A stretch of 64,000 nt of DNA from Rhodocyclus gracilis (GCF_009617575.1 NZ_WIXJ01000012.1:1-64000), one strand, 5' to 3'. Shown: positions 37,212 through 46,533, counted from the stretch's first letter. Program-made: numbers and translations. The notes: generated from the sequence alone by a model not told the origin.

Positions 37212-40001
37212 CTAGTGCGCCTCCCCCCAACTCCCCCCCATCCCGACCTCCACCACCAGCGGCACCTTCAGCGCCGCTACGCGCGTCATCAAACCCGGCA
37301 GTTGCTCCTGAACGAGTGCCAGTTCATCTCCCGGAACCTCAAGCACCAGTTCATCATGCACCTGCAGGACAATCCGGCTACGTAGCGCAACAGAGTCGAT
37401 CCAGCCCTGCACCGCGATCATCGCCAGCTTGATCAGGTCGGCGGCGGTGCCCTGCATCGGCGCGTTGATCGCCGCGCGTTCGGCGCCCTGGCGGCGGCCC
37501 GGCTGGCTGGCGCGGATTTCCGGCAGCCACAGGCGGCGGCCGAATACCGTCTCGACGTAGCCGCGCTCGCGCGCCGCCATGCGCGTCTCCTCCATGTAGC
37601 GGGCGACACCCGGATAGCGCGCGAAGTAGCGGTCGATGTACGACTGCGCGGCGCCGCGGTCGAGGTCGAGCTGACGCGCCAGACCAAAGGCGCTCATGCC
37701 GTAGATCAGGCCGAAGTTGATCACCTTGGCGACGCGCCGTTCGTCGCTGCCGACTTCGAGCGGCGTCACGCCGAAGATTTCGGCGGCGGTGGCGCGGTGC
37801 ACGTCCTCGCCGTGGGCGAAGGCGTCGAGCAGACGTTCGTCGCCGGAGAGGTGCGCCATGATGCGCAATTCGATCTGCGAATAGTCGGCCGAGACGATCA
37901 CGCGGCCCGGCGGCGCGACGAAGGCGGCGCGGATGCGCCGACCCTCGGCGCTGCGCACCGGAATGTTCTGCAGGTTCGGATCGCTCGATGCCAGCCGCCC
38001 GGTGACCGCCGCCGACTGCGAGAAGCTGGTATGCACCCGCCCGCTGGCAGCGTTGATCATGCGCGGCAGCTTGTCGGTATAAGTGCCCTTGAGCTTGGCC
38101 AGCTGCCGCGTCTCCAGCAGCAGCTTCGGCAGCGGATAGTCGAGCGCCAGTTCGGAGAGCACTTCCTCGTCGGTCGAGGGCGTGCCGCCCGGCGTCTTCT
38201 TCTTCACCGGCAGGCCGAGCTTCACGAACAGGATTTCGGCCAGCTGCTTCGGCGACGCCAGGTTGAACGGCTGGCCGGCGAGCACGTAGGCTTCCTGCTC
38301 CAGTGCCAGCAGGCGCGTGCCGAGTTCGTGGCTCTGCTGCGCTAGCTGGCCGGCGTCGATCAGCACGCCAGTGCGCTCCATGCGGAAGAGGATCTCGCGC
38401 ACCGGCATCTCGATCTCGCCGTAGATGCGCGCAAGGCCCACGTCGGCGGCGATCTGCGGGTAGAGCACCGCGTGCAGGCGCAGGCACAGGTCGGCGTCCT
38501 CGGCGGCGTACGGCGCCGCCTGTTCGATGGCGACCTGGTCGAAGCCGATCTGCTTGGCGCCCTTTCCGCACAGCGCCTCGTAGGCGATCGTCTCCAGCCC
38601 GAGATGGCGCCGCGCCAGCTGGCCGAGGTCATGCCCGCGCACGCCGTCCTTGCCCGATTCGAGCACGTAGGACTGCAGCAGCGTGTCGTGCGCGATGCCG
38701 GCGAGCGCGATGCCGTGGTTGGCAAAAACGTGCTGGTCGTACTTGAGGTGCTGGCCGATCTTGGCGTGCTGCGCCGACTCCAGCCACGGTTTCAGGCGCG
38801 CCAGCACCGCGTCGAGCGGCAGCTGCGCCGGCGCTTCGGTGCCGCTGTGCATCAGCGGCAGGTAGGCCGCCTCGCCAACCGCGACGGCGAATGAGATGCC
38901 GACCAGCCGCGCGGCGAAGGGATCGAGGCTGGTCGTCTCGGTGTCGAGCGCAACGAGTTCGCAGGCCTCGATCTTCGCCAGCCAACGCTCGAAAGCGGGC
39001 CAGTCGAGGAGCGTTTCGTAGCCGACGCGATGCGCGCCGTCGTTGGCGAGCGGCAGATCGCCGGCAGGACTCAACGCCGCGATCGGTTCCGCTGACGACG
39101 CCGGGCCGCTCGCCGCCGCGGCCGTGGCGTCGGCCACCGCGCCACCGGCTTCGTCCACTTCGCGCAGCCAGCTGCGCAGCCCGTAGCGCGCGTAGAGCGC
39201 CGCCAGCGCCTCGCGGTCGGGCGCGGTCGGCGTGAGTTGGTGCACCGCCTGCGGCAGCTCGAGATCGCAGCGCACGGTGACGAGCTTGCGCCCGAGCGGC
39301 AGGAAATCCAGCGCGGCACGCAGATTGTCGCCGACAACCCCCTTGATCTCGCCGGCGGCGGCGATCACGCCATCGAGCGAACCATACTGCGTCAGCCACT
39401 TCACCGCCGTCTTCGGTCCGCACTTGGCGACGCCCGGCACGTTGTCGACGGCGTCGCCAACGAGCGCGAGGTAGTCGACGATGCGCTCCGGCGGTACGCC
39501 GAACTTGGCGAGTACGCCCGCCTCGTCGAGCGTCTCGCCGCTCATGGTGTTCACCAGACGCACGCGCGGGCCGACGATCTGCGCCAGATCCTTGTCGCCG
39601 GTCGACACCACGACGTCGATGCCGGCGGCCGCCGCCTGCCGCGCCAGCGTACCGATGACATCGTCGGCCTCGACGCCCACCTCCATCAGCAGCGGCCAGC
39701 CGGAGGCCCTGATCGCCGCGTGCAGCGGTGCAATCTGCGCCACCAGATCCTCAGGCATCGGCGGCCGCTGCGCCTTGTACTCGGGATACCACTCGTCGCG
39801 GAAAGTCGGGCCCTTGGCGTCGAAAATGCAGGCCTTGTAGACGACGTCCGCCGCCTTGTGGTCGGCTTCCAGCCGTCGTAGCATGCCGAGCACACCGTAG
39901 AGGGCACCGGTCGGCTCGCCGTCGCGATTGCGCAGGTCGGGCAGGGCGTGGAAGGCACGGTAGAGGTACGACGAACCGTCGACCAGCAGCAAGGTAGGCA
40001 T
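37212..40001 (-). CDS. polA: DNA polymerase I
   Basis: 929 residues, as in E. coli (928). The N-terminal 5'-3' nuclease (about 1-290) has TLLLVDGSSYLYRAFHAL, VGVEADDVIGTLA and SGDKDLAQIV-type metal sites. The 3'-5' exonuclease domain (about 310-500) keeps LVALDTETTSLDP, so proofreading looks intact. The polymerase domain has motif A SADYSQIELRIMAHLSGD, motif B (RRVAKVINFGLIYGMS) and motif C VHDELVLEV. The start is the ATG of MPTLLLVDG; the frame is open ~290 codons further but runs antisense through the LOG gene. Its start is only 33 bases from the divergent LOG gene. Confidence 0.97.
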   Translation of the reverse strand: MPTLLLVDGSSYLYRAFHALPDLRNRDGEPTGALYGVLGMLRRLEADHKAADVVYKACIFDAKGPTFRDEWYPEYKAQRPPMPEDLVAQIAPLHAAIRASGWPLLMEVGVEADDVIGTLARQAAAAGIDVVVSTGDKDLAQIVGPRVRLVNTMSGETLDEAGVLAKFGVPPERIVDYLALVGDAVDNVPGVAKCGPKTAVKWLTQYGSLDGVIAAAGEIKGVVGDNLRAALDFLPLGRKLVTVRCDLELPQAVHQLTPTAPDREALAALYARYGLRSWLREVDEAGGAVADATAAAASGPASSAEPIAALSPAGDLPLANDGAHRVGYETLLDWPAFERWLAKIEACELVALDTETTSLDPFAARLVGISFAVAVGEAAYLPLMHSGTEAPAQLPLDAVLARLKPWLESAQHAKIGQHLKYDQHVFANHGIALAGIAHDTLLQSYVLESGKDGVRGHDLGQLARRHLGLETIAYEALCGKGAKQIGFDQVAIEQAAPYAAEDADLCLRLHAVLYPQIAADVGLARIYGEIEMPVREILFRMERTGVLIDAGQLAQQSHELGTRLLALEQEAYVLAGQPFNLASPKQLAEILFVKLGLPVKKKTPGGTPSTDEEVLSELALDYPLPKLLLETRQLAKLKGTYTDKLPRMINAASGRVHTSFSQSAAVTGRLASSDPNLQNIPVRSAEGRRIRAAFVAPPGRVIVSADYSQIELRIMAHLSGDERLLDAFAHGEDVHRATAAEIFGVTPLEVGSDERRVAKVINFGLIYGMSAFGLARQLDLDRGAAQSYIDRYFARYPGVARYMEETRMAARERGYVETVFGRRLWLPEIRASQPGRRQGAERAAINAPMQGTAADLIKLAMIAVQGWIDSVALRSRIVLQVHDELVLEVPGDELALVQEQLPGLMTRVAALKVPLVVEVGMGGSWGEAH

Positions 40002-40034
40002 CGGAATGGAAATGAAAACAGGGAGCGGACAACA

Positions 40035-40763
40035 ATGAGCGAAAAGGGAAAAATCCCTCGCCTCGCCGACGCCGATCAGGCAGCGCAAGCGCTGTCGGCA
40101 CGGGAATCCTGGCGGATTTTCGGCATTATGGCAGAGTTCGTCGAAGGCACTGAGCGGCTGTCGGCGATCCGCCCGGCGGTATCGATCTTCGGCAGCGCGC
40201 GCACGCCGCCGGATTCGCCGTACTACGCGCTGACGGAAAACATCGCGCGCAAGCTCTCCGACGCCGGCTTCTCGGTCATCTCCGGCGGCGGCCCCGGCAT
40301 CATGGAAGCGGCCAACAAGGGCGCCTTCTTCGGCAAATCGCCGAGCGTCGGACTCAACATCCAGCTGCCGCGCGAGCAGCACACCAACCCCTATCAGGAC
40401 ATCTCGCAGAGCTTCCGCCACTTCTTCGCGCGCAAGTTCATGTTCGTCAAGTTCGCCAGCGCCTACGTCGTCATGCCCGGCGGCTTCGGCACGCTCGACG
40501 AACTGCTCGAAGCACTGACGCTGATCCAGACCGGCAAGAGCCGCAAGATTCCGATCATTCTCGTACACGGCCCCTTCTGGGGTGGCCTCATCGACTGGCT
40601 GCGCGACCGGCTGGTCGGCGAAGGCATGATCGACGCCAAGGACCTCGATCTCATTCAGGTGATCGACGAACCCGACGCCGTCGTCGACGCCATCTTCCGT
40701 CACTACGAGGCGCGCGGCTTCGCGCCGTTGCCGGACGAACGCGAGATGCTGCTCAATCTGTAA
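40035..40763 (+). CDS. LOG family protein (TIGR00730)
   Basis: 242 residues. LOG/lysine-decarboxylase-like Rossmann fold with SIFGSARTPPDS, the SGGGPGIMEAANKGA motif and the PGGFGTLDELLEALTLIQTGK catalytic motif (Arg/Glu). Family members cleave nucleoside monophosphates to base and ribose phosphate (cytokinin-activating activity in plants). In bacteria the biological role is uncertain, probably nucleotide salvage or detoxification. Divergent from polA with 33 bases between start codons, so their promoters must overlap the coding ends. Confidence 0.9.
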   Translation: MSEKGKIPRLADADQAAQALSARESWRIFGIMAEFVEGTERLSAIRPAVSIFGSARTPPDSPYYALTENIARKLSDAGFSVISGGGPGIMEAANKGAFFGKSPSVGLNIQLPREQHTNPYQDISQSFRHFFARKFMFVKFASAYVVMPGGFGTLDELLEALTLIQTGKSRKIPIILVHGPFWGGLIDWLRDRLVGEGMIDAKDLDLIQVIDEPDAVVDAIFRHYEARGFAPLPDEREMLLNL

Positions 40764-40808
40764 TAGAATCGGCCGCAAGGCTGCGCCTGCCCGCCAGCCG
40801 CTCCATCC

Positions 40809-41162
40809 ATGAGGAAGCCCGCCATGCGCCGTACGTTCACCCTGCTTTTGCTGCTGCTCTGCGCCGGCCACGCTCTCGCCCAGAAGAGCGACGAGCGCCA
40901 GCCGCTGCCCGCTGTGCCGCCGCCCCCGCCGGAAATGATCCCCTTCGACGCTGCCATCGAGCCGCAGGTGACGATCAAAAAGCGCGAGAACGACACCATC
41001 GAGGAGTACCGCGTCGACGGCAAGCTATACATGCTCAAGGTAACGCCCGCCAACGGCGTGCCGTACTACCTGATCGACAACCAGGGCAACGGCAACTTCA
41101 TGCGGATGGACGCGCTCGATGGCGGTGTACGCGTGCCGCAGTGGATCATCGGCACCTTCTGA
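40809..41162 (+). CDS. DUF2782 domain protein, secreted
   Basis: 117 residues. A signal peptide (about 1-24, ending ALAQ) is followed by a proline-rich linker and the DUF2782 domain: VTIKKRENDTIEEYRVDGKLYMLKVTPANGVPYYLID. The family is small, periplasmic and of unknown function; it is commonly encoded next to polA and thrB in betaproteobacteria, as here. A second ATG at codon 6 could be the real start. Confidence 0.9.
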   Translation: MRKPAMRRTFTLLLLLLCAGHALAQKSDERQPLPAVPPPPPEMIPFDAAIEPQVTIKKRENDTIEEYRVDGKLYMLKVTPANGVPYYLIDNQGNGNFMRMDALDGGVRVPQWIIGTF

Positions 41163-41207
41163 GCGATTCGCCGTCCATGGCCGGCGATCACTCCTCCTCC
41201 CCACGGC

Positions 41208-42173
41208 ATGTCGGTATTTACCCCGCTCACCCGCGCACACGTCAGCGACTGGCTCGGCCAGTACGATCTGGGCGCGCTGCACGCGCTCGACGGTATTGAA
41301 GACGGCGTCCAGAACTCGAACTTCTTTCTCGATACCGCGCACGGCCGCTACGTCCTGACCGTCTTCGAGCAACTGCAGCGCGACGAGCTCCCGTTTTTCA
41401 TCGAACTGATGGCGCACCTGTCGCGCCACGGCGTTCCATGCCCGGCGCCCGTCGCCACGCATGAGGGCAGCTATCTGGGCGAGATTGCCGGCAAACCGGC
41501 GGTCATCGTCAGCCGCCTCAGCGGTCGTTCGCCACAGACGCCGACCGTAGCGCAATGCGCCGCCATCGGCCGGCTGCTCGCCACGCTGCACCTCGCCGGC
41601 CAGTCATGCCCGCTGCGCCAGGAACATCCGCGCGGCCCGCTCTGGCGGCAGACTACCGCCGAGCAACTGCTGCCGCGCCTGCCGGCGGGCGACGCAGCCC
41701 TGCTCGCCAGCGAACTGCGCGCGCAAGCGACATCGCCATCGCAGGCGCTGCCGCGCGGCATCATTCACGCCGACCTCTTTCGCGACAACGTCCTGTTCGC
41801 GGGCGACGAACTCAGCGGCGTGCTCGATTTCTATTTTGCCGGCGTCGACGACCTGCTCTTCGACCTCGCCGTCGCCAGCAACGACTGGTGCCGCGACGCA
41901 ACGCGCGATAGCGCGCTCGATCCGGCGCGCACCGGCGCCCTGCTGGCGGCCTACCATGCCGTTCGCCCGCTCGACAGCAAGGAGCGCGACGCCTGGCCGA
42001 TGATGCTGCGCGCGGCGGCGCTGCGCTTCTGGCTGTCGCGTCTGGCCGACGCCTACTCTCCGCGCGATGGCGAGCTTGTCGCCACGCGCGATCCCGCCGA
42101 ATACCGCGCCCTGCTCTGCCAGCACATCGCCGCGGATCAGCACCAACCCTGGCTCGACGCGGTCATCGCCTGA
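41208..42173 (+). CDS. thrB: Homoserine kinase (ThrB, choline-kinase-like type)
   Basis: 321 residues. This is the Pseudomonas/Neisseria-type ThrB with an aminoglycoside-phosphotransferase fold, not the GHMP type of E. coli. It phosphorylates homoserine in threonine biosynthesis. Motifs: LHALDGIEDGVQNSNFFLDT, YVLTVFEQ (ATP-binding lysine position replaced as in the family), the catalytic loop GIIHADLFRDNVLF and the metal site GVLDFYFAGVDDLLFDLA. Length matches the ~316 usual. Confidence 0.95.
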   Translation: MSVFTPLTRAHVSDWLGQYDLGALHALDGIEDGVQNSNFFLDTAHGRYVLTVFEQLQRDELPFFIELMAHLSRHGVPCPAPVATHEGSYLGEIAGKPAVIVSRLSGRSPQTPTVAQCAAIGRLLATLHLAGQSCPLRQEHPRGPLWRQTTAEQLLPRLPAGDAALLASELRAQATSPSQALPRGIIHADLFRDNVLFAGDELSGVLDFYFAGVDDLLFDLAVASNDWCRDATRDSALDPARTGALLAAYHAVRPLDSKERDAWPMMLRAAALRFWLSRLADAYSPRDGELVATRDPAEYRALLCQHIAADQHQPWLDAVIA

Positions 42174-42201
42174 TGCCCCTCCTTCGCCCGCAGGGCCAGC
42201 G

Positions 42202-42951
42202 ATGAGTACGCAGCCCGACGCCTTCCCGCTGGCCGCGCCGCCCTTTGCCGGCGCCAGCCGCCGCGCGCCCATCGACGCCGCGTTTGCCTGGCTGCGTCTT
42301 GGCTGGCTGCTCTTCACCGGCAATCCGGGGGTGTGGATCGGGATCGCCGTGCTCTTCATCGTCGCCATGCTCGGGCTGTCGATCGTCCCGCTGGTGGGGC
42401 AACTGGCCGCCAATTTGCTGCTGCCGGTATTCATAGCCGGTCTGCTCACCGCCTGCCGCCGCACCGCCGACGGCGAGATGCCGGCCATTGCCGATCTGTT
42501 CGCCGGCTTTCGCCAGAACACCGGGCCGCTGATCCTGCTTGGCGTTCTCTTCATGCTGGGCATGTTCCTCATTGGCGCGATTGTCTTCGTGCTGGCGGGC
42601 GGCAGTCTGGCCAGCGCGCTGGCCGTCGGCCGACCGGCCGGATTCGGGCTCGCCTTTGGCGGGCTGATGGTCGCTGCGCTGCTCTGGCTGGTGCTCTCGG
42701 CGCCCTTGCTGATGGCGATCTGCTTCGCGCCGGCGCTGGTCAGCTTTCACGCCATGGCGCCGCTGCCGGCCTTGAAGGCAAGCTTCAGCGCCTGCCTGAA
42801 AAACGCCCCGGTCTTTCTCGTCTTTGGCCTGCTGACGCTGGTTCTCGCCTTCTTTGCCGCGCTGCCCGCCGGCCTTGGTTTTCTCGTCCTCGGCCCGGTG
42901 CTGGCCGGTGCCACCTACGCCGCCTACCGCGACATTTTTATCGGCGCCTAG
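42202..42951 (+). CDS. BPSS1780-family membrane protein (first of a tandem pair)
   Basis: 249 residues with about six hydrophobic helices. The start is the ATG preceded by CAGGG, 28 bases after thrB; upstream continuation is antisense-like. Segments AFAWLRLGWLLFTGNPGVWIG and LFAGFRQNTGPLILLGVLF match the corresponding parts of the next gene, so the two are paralogues. The family (named for Burkholderia BPSS1780) is uncharacterised; it ends in the conserved GATYAAYRDIF. Likely an inner-membrane protein. Role unknown. Confidence 0.8.
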   Translation: MSTQPDAFPLAAPPFAGASRRAPIDAAFAWLRLGWLLFTGNPGVWIGIAVLFIVAMLGLSIVPLVGQLAANLLLPVFIAGLLTACRRTADGEMPAIADLFAGFRQNTGPLILLGVLFMLGMFLIGAIVFVLAGGSLASALAVGRPAGFGLAFGGLMVAALLWLVLSAPLLMAICFAPALVSFHAMAPLPALKASFSACLKNAPVFLVFGLLTLVLAFFAALPAGLGFLVLGPVLAGATYAAYRDIFIGA

Positions 42952-43148
42952 CCAGCGCGGGCATCCGCCGACGTCGCCAGACTGATTTTGCACTGACGGC
43001 TTGGCGCTCTTGCCCCGCATGCGCCGGCCAGCCGCCCCCATGCAGTGCGCGCCGGCTTGCCTTAACATGTCGCGCTTTCGTCGCTGACTTCATTTGCCCA
43101 CCGCCGCCCCATGATCCTTGCCCTGATTTCTCCGAGTAAGACGTCGCC

Positions 43149-43952
43149 ATGCAAGCACTGACTCTCTCCGCCCGCCAAGGCTGGCGCTGGTTCGGCGAGG
43201 GCTTTCGCGTGTTCCGGCGCAACCCGCTGTTGCTCGTCTTCCTCGTTTTCACCTACTGGGCCGTGCTGGCGCTGATCAACAGCGTGCCGATGGCCGGCGG
43301 TGCGCTGGCGACGCTGCTCATGCCGCTCTTCTCCGTTACCCTGATGAACGCCTGCCGTGCCCTCGATCAGCAGCAGCCGCTGACACCGGCGCGCCTGTTC
43401 GCCGGCATGCAGGAATCGGCGCGTACCTTGCTGCTTCTCGGGCTGCTCTACCTGCTGATCAGCGCGGCGATCCTCGCGCTCTCGTCGCTCGCCGACGGCG
43501 GTCTGCTGCTGCGCTGGATGCTGCTCGGCGAAGCCCCCGCCGAAGAAGCGCTCGCCAGCAGCGATCTGCTCATCGCGGCGCAGATGACGCTGCTCTTCAT
43601 GTCGCCCCTGTTCATGGCGTACTGGTACGCGCCGGTGCTGGTAGCCTGGCACGAACTGCCAGCGGGCAAGTCGCTGTTTTTCAGCCTCTTTGCCTGCCTG
43701 CGCAACTGGCGGGCATTCCTCGGCTACGGCGCGGCGACGGTGGTCTTCGCCGTCCTCGTGCCGGGCGTGCTGCTCGGACTTGGCACGGCCTTCCTCGACG
43801 AGAGTAGCGGCGCGATCGCAAAAGTCATGACGCTGCCCATGCTCATGCTGCTCGCGCCGACGCTGTTCGCCAGCTTTTACGCGAGCTATCGTGATGTCTT
43901 CGTCGTCCGCGTTGCCAGCGATTCCGACAATGCCACCGATATCCACGTCTGA
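43149..43952 (+). CDS. BPSS1780-family membrane protein (second of a tandem pair)
   Basis: 267 residues, six or so membrane helices. It shares the layout of its neighbour: GWRWFGEGFRVFRRNPLLLVFLV, LMNACRALDQQQPLTPARLFAGM, a polar middle and the C-terminal ASFYASYRDVF. The two genes are separated by about 200 bases without a gene, suggesting separate expression or decay of a linker. It overlaps the start of nadD by 23 bases if the ATG at 43930 is used. Confidence 0.8.
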   Translation: MQALTLSARQGWRWFGEGFRVFRRNPLLLVFLVFTYWAVLALINSVPMAGGALATLLMPLFSVTLMNACRALDQQQPLTPARLFAGMQESARTLLLLGLLYLLISAAILALSSLADGGLLLRWMLLGEAPAEEALASSDLLIAAQMTLLFMSPLFMAYWYAPVLVAWHELPAGKSLFFSLFACLRNWRAFLGYGAATVVFAVLVPGVLLGLGTAFLDESSGAIAKVMTLPMLMLLAPTLFASFYASYRDVFVVRVASDSDNATDIHV

Positions 43953-44625
43953 TTCCCCGGCGACTGCCGGCGGTGTGACGGGTCTCTTCGGCGGCACCTT
44001 CGATCCGGTGCATCTGGGGCATCTGCGGCTGGCCGAAGAAGCCGCCGACCGGCTCGGCTTGAGCGAAGTTCGCTGGATTCCCGCCGGCCAGCCGACGCAC
44101 CGGGAAACCCCCTCGGTCAACGCGCAAAATCGGCTGGCGATGGTGCAACTGGCCATCGCCCGGAACCCGCGCTTCACGCTCGACGCCACCGAAGTCGCCA
44201 GCGCGCAGCCCAGCTACACCGTGCCGACGCTGCGCCGCCTGCGTCAGGAAGCCAGCGGTACCGGCGAACGACCGCTGGTGCTGCTGCTCGGCGCGGACGC
44301 CTTTGCCGGGCTGCCCGATTGGCGCGACTGGACAGACCTCTTCGCGCTGGCGCACATCGCCATCGCCCACCGCCCCGGCTTCCCGATCGAACCGGGCAAC
44401 CTGCCGCCCGCCCTCGCCGAGGTTTTCCGCGCCCGCTACCGCGCCTCGCCGGAAGTTCTGCGCGAAGCACCCGCCGGGCACATCGTCTCGTTCGCCATGA
44501 CGCAGCTCGATATCTCGGCGACACAGATCCGCACCCTGCTGCGCAACGCGCGCAGCGCCCGTTACCTCCTGCCCGACGCCGTAATCGACTATATTCGGCG
44601 CGAACACCTCTACTGCAAGGAATGA
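43930..44625 (+). CDS. nadD: Nicotinate-nucleotide adenylyltransferase
   Basis: 231 residues from the ATG overlapping the previous gene; a GTG 15 codons later gives 216, closer to the family. Transfers AMP to nicotinate mononucleotide in NAD synthesis. Motifs: GLFGGTFDPVHLGHLRLAE (HxGH), WIPAGQPTHR, LLLGADAFAGLPDWRDW and the C-terminal ISATQIRTLL. First of the nadD-rsfS-rlmH-maf group. Confidence 0.95.
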   Translation: MPPISTSDSPATAGGVTGLFGGTFDPVHLGHLRLAEEAADRLGLSEVRWIPAGQPTHRETPSVNAQNRLAMVQLAIARNPRFTLDATEVASAQPSYTVPTLRRLRQEASGTGERPLVLLLGADAFAGLPDWRDWTDLFALAHIAIAHRPGFPIEPGNLPPALAEVFRARYRASPEVLREAPAGHIVSFAMTQLDISATQIRTLLRNARSARYLLPDAVIDYIRREHLYCKE

Positions 44626-44633
44626 AGCCGCCT

Positions 44634-45035
44634 ATGGATATCAGCACGCTGGAAAAAATCGTCGTCGACGCCCTCGAAGACATCAAGGGCCACGACATCA
44701 CCGTGCTCAACACACACCGCCTGACCGCGCTCTTCGAGCGACTGATCGTCGCCAGCGGCGACTCCAGTCGGCAAGTGAAATCGCTGGCGCACAACGTGCA
44801 GGAAAAAGTGCGCGAAGCCGGCGGTCAGGTACTGGCGAGCGAAGGCGAAGACAACGGCGAATGGGTGCTCGTCGATCTGGGCGAAATCGTCGTTCACGTC
44901 ATGCAGCCCGCCGTGCGCGCCTACTACAGCCTCGAAGAACTCTGGGGCGGCGAGACGCCGACCCGGCTGCGTCGTAGCGCCGCACCGCTGCCGCCGGCCG
45001 ATGACAGCGAGGCCGCCCAGACGCCCGCCGCATGA
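44634..45035 (+). CDS. rsfS: Ribosome silencing factor RsfS
   Basis: 133 residues. Binds ribosomal protein uL14 and blocks subunit joining in starvation. The DUF143 domain spans about residues 5-110: IVVDALEDIKGHDITVL, FERLIVASGDSSRQVKSLA, WVLVDLGEIVVHVM and AYYSLEELWG. The C-terminal tail is Pro/Ala-rich. ATG at 44634 chosen; an in-frame ATG at 44622 overlaps the nadD stop (ATGA) but its AAGG is too close to be a good ribosome site. Overlaps rlmH by ATGA. Confidence 0.95.
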   Translation: MDISTLEKIVVDALEDIKGHDITVLNTHRLTALFERLIVASGDSSRQVKSLAHNVQEKVREAGGQVLASEGEDNGEWVLVDLGEIVVHVMQPAVRAYYSLEELWGGETPTRLRRSAAPLPPADDSEAAQTPAA

Positions 45036-45502
45036 AGCTTGGCATCCTCGCCGTCGGCCACAAGATGCCCGACTGGGTCGCTGACGGCTGTAACGAATAC
45101 CTGCGCCGGATGCCGCGCGAGCTGCCGGTGAGCGTCAGCGAAATCAAGCCCGAACCGCGCCACGGCAAAACCCGCGAACAACTGCTGGCCGCCGAGGCGA
45201 CGCGCCTGAACGCCGCCCTCACCGCCTATCCGCGCCTCATCGTCCTCGACGAGCGCGGCGACGACCTCACCACGCTGGCGCTCGCGCAACACCTGCGCGA
45301 ATGGATGCAGGACGGCCGCGATACGGCCTTCGTCATCGGCGGTGCCGACGGCATCGATGGCGAGATCAAGCGCGCCGCCGAGCGGCGGATCCGTCTCTCC
45401 AGCCTGACCCTGCCGCACGCCATGGCGCGGCTCGTCCTCTGCGAGCAGCTCTATCGCGCGATCAGCGTCGTGCGCAACCATCCCTATCACCGCGAGGGCT
45501 GA
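45032..45502 (+). CDS. rlmH: 23S rRNA (pseudouridine1915-N3)-methyltransferase RlmH
   Basis: 156 residues, the family's standard size. SPOUT-class knot methyltransferase acting on helix 69 of the 70S ribosome. Motifs: LGILAVGHKMPDWV, the LDERGDDL stretch, AFVIGGADGI (SAM-binding knot) and the C-terminal LCEQLYRAISVVRNHPYHRE. Translationally coupled to rsfS and followed directly by maf. Confidence 0.97.
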   Translation: MKLGILAVGHKMPDWVADGCNEYLRRMPRELPVSVSEIKPEPRHGKTREQLLAAEATRLNAALTAYPRLIVLDERGDDLTTLALAQHLREWMQDGRDTAFVIGGADGIDGEIKRAAERRIRLSSLTLPHAMARLVLCEQLYRAISVVRNHPYHREG

Positions 45503-46153
45503 ATGCGCGACGCATCCTTGCCGACCCCCGCGGCAACGCGCATCCATCTCGCCTCGCGCAGCCCGCGCCGACGCGAACTGCTGACGCAGATCGGCATCGA
45601 TTTTGACCTTATCGCCTTTCGCGGCCCGCCGCGCGAAGACCCGGAGATCGACGAGACGCCCTTCCCGGGAGAGGAGGCGACAGCCTATGTCGTGCGCGTC
45701 TCGCGCGCCAAGGCAGCCCACGGGCAGCGTCTGGTCGTCTGGCGCGGCCTGCCGGCACAGCCGGTGCTCGCGGCGGACACCACCCTCGAGTTTGAAGGTG
45801 ACATCATCGGCAAACCGGCCGACGCCGCCGACGCCTGTGCCATCCTGCGTCGCCTCTCCGGTTCGACGCACCGCGTACTGACGGCGGTGACCGTCGCCAC
45901 CGCCACACAGATCGAGCACGTGCTGTCGATCAGCGAAGTAACGTTTGGCGAGCTTGGCGATGACGACATCGCCCGCTACGTCGCCAGCGGCGAAGCCTTC
46001 GACAAAGCTGGCGCCTACGGCATTCAGGGACGCGCCGGCGCCTTCGTCCGCCATCTCGTCGGCAGCTACACCGGCGTCATGGGCTTGCCGCTCTACGAGA
46101 CGACGCAACTGCTGCGTCAGTTGACCGCGCCACCGCCCCCGGCAAACCTTTAA
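45503..46153 (+). CDS. maf: Maf-family nucleoside triphosphate pyrophosphatase (YhdE-like)
   Basis: 216 residues, start codon touching the rlmH stop (TGAATG). House-cleaning pyrophosphatase. LASRSPRRRELL is the N-terminal phosphate-binding motif; VLAADTTLEFEGDIIGKP carries the catalytic aspartate; AGAYGIQGRAGAFV is the dTTP/UTP-type signature. It hydrolyses non-canonical or pyrimidine nucleoside triphosphates. In many betaproteobacteria rng is the next gene; here the chemosensory cluster intervenes. Confidence 0.93.
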   Translation: MRDASLPTPAATRIHLASRSPRRRELLTQIGIDFDLIAFRGPPREDPEIDETPFPGEEATAYVVRVSRAKAAHGQRLVVWRGLPAQPVLAADTTLEFEGDIIGKPADAADACAILRRLSGSTHRVLTAVTVATATQIEHVLSISEVTFGELGDDDIARYVASGEAFDKAGAYGIQGRAGAFVRHLVGSYTGVMGLPLYETTQLLRQLTAPPPPANL

Positions 46154-46533
46154 GCCGCAGTACGCCCGTCAAGGACCACCGCCCTCCCGGGCGGCCTCAT
46201 CCGGCACGCCAGACGGCCGCGCGCCATGCCTGCCGCCGCCCGCCACATCGCGAAGCCCCCTCCTGAACGCGAGGCTGGCGCGCCGTCGCCTGCGACTCCG
46301 CTCATTTCAACGGCATCAAGGAACTGTTGCCCCCGAGCAGGGTCACTTGGCATACCCAGATGCGCATATGCCAGAAAAATCATCCAGGGCGAACTATCTG
46401 AAATAAAAAGCCAAACCCCCTCCCGTGCACCGCCATTACCAGGCAGCGAGGCCCCCACTTCGGGCAGGCACAGCGTTTCCTGTTAACCGTCAGGAATATC
46501 GACGTTCTTTCACATCCCTCCCGGAGATTCGTC
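46154..46533. other. Intergenic region before the chemosensory operon
   Basis: 380 bases with no gene I can support. It is AT-richer in its 3' half and should hold the promoter of the operon. A 6-bp inverted repeat (TTCCTG-N8-CAGGAA, 46477-46496) lies about 40 bases before the first start codon and could be an operator. No convincing sigma-70, sigma-28 or sigma-54 site was found. A GGAG ribosome site precedes the receptor gene. Confidence 0.4.

Noticed and set aside
40002-40871. N-terminal extension of polA by 290 codons
   Set aside because: Lies antisense to the LOG gene; family start is MxTLLLVDGSSYLYRA.
46340-46370. Sigma-54-like promoter TTGGCAT...GATGC before the chemosensory operon
   Set aside because: The GG-to-GC spacing is one base too long and the -12 element is poor.
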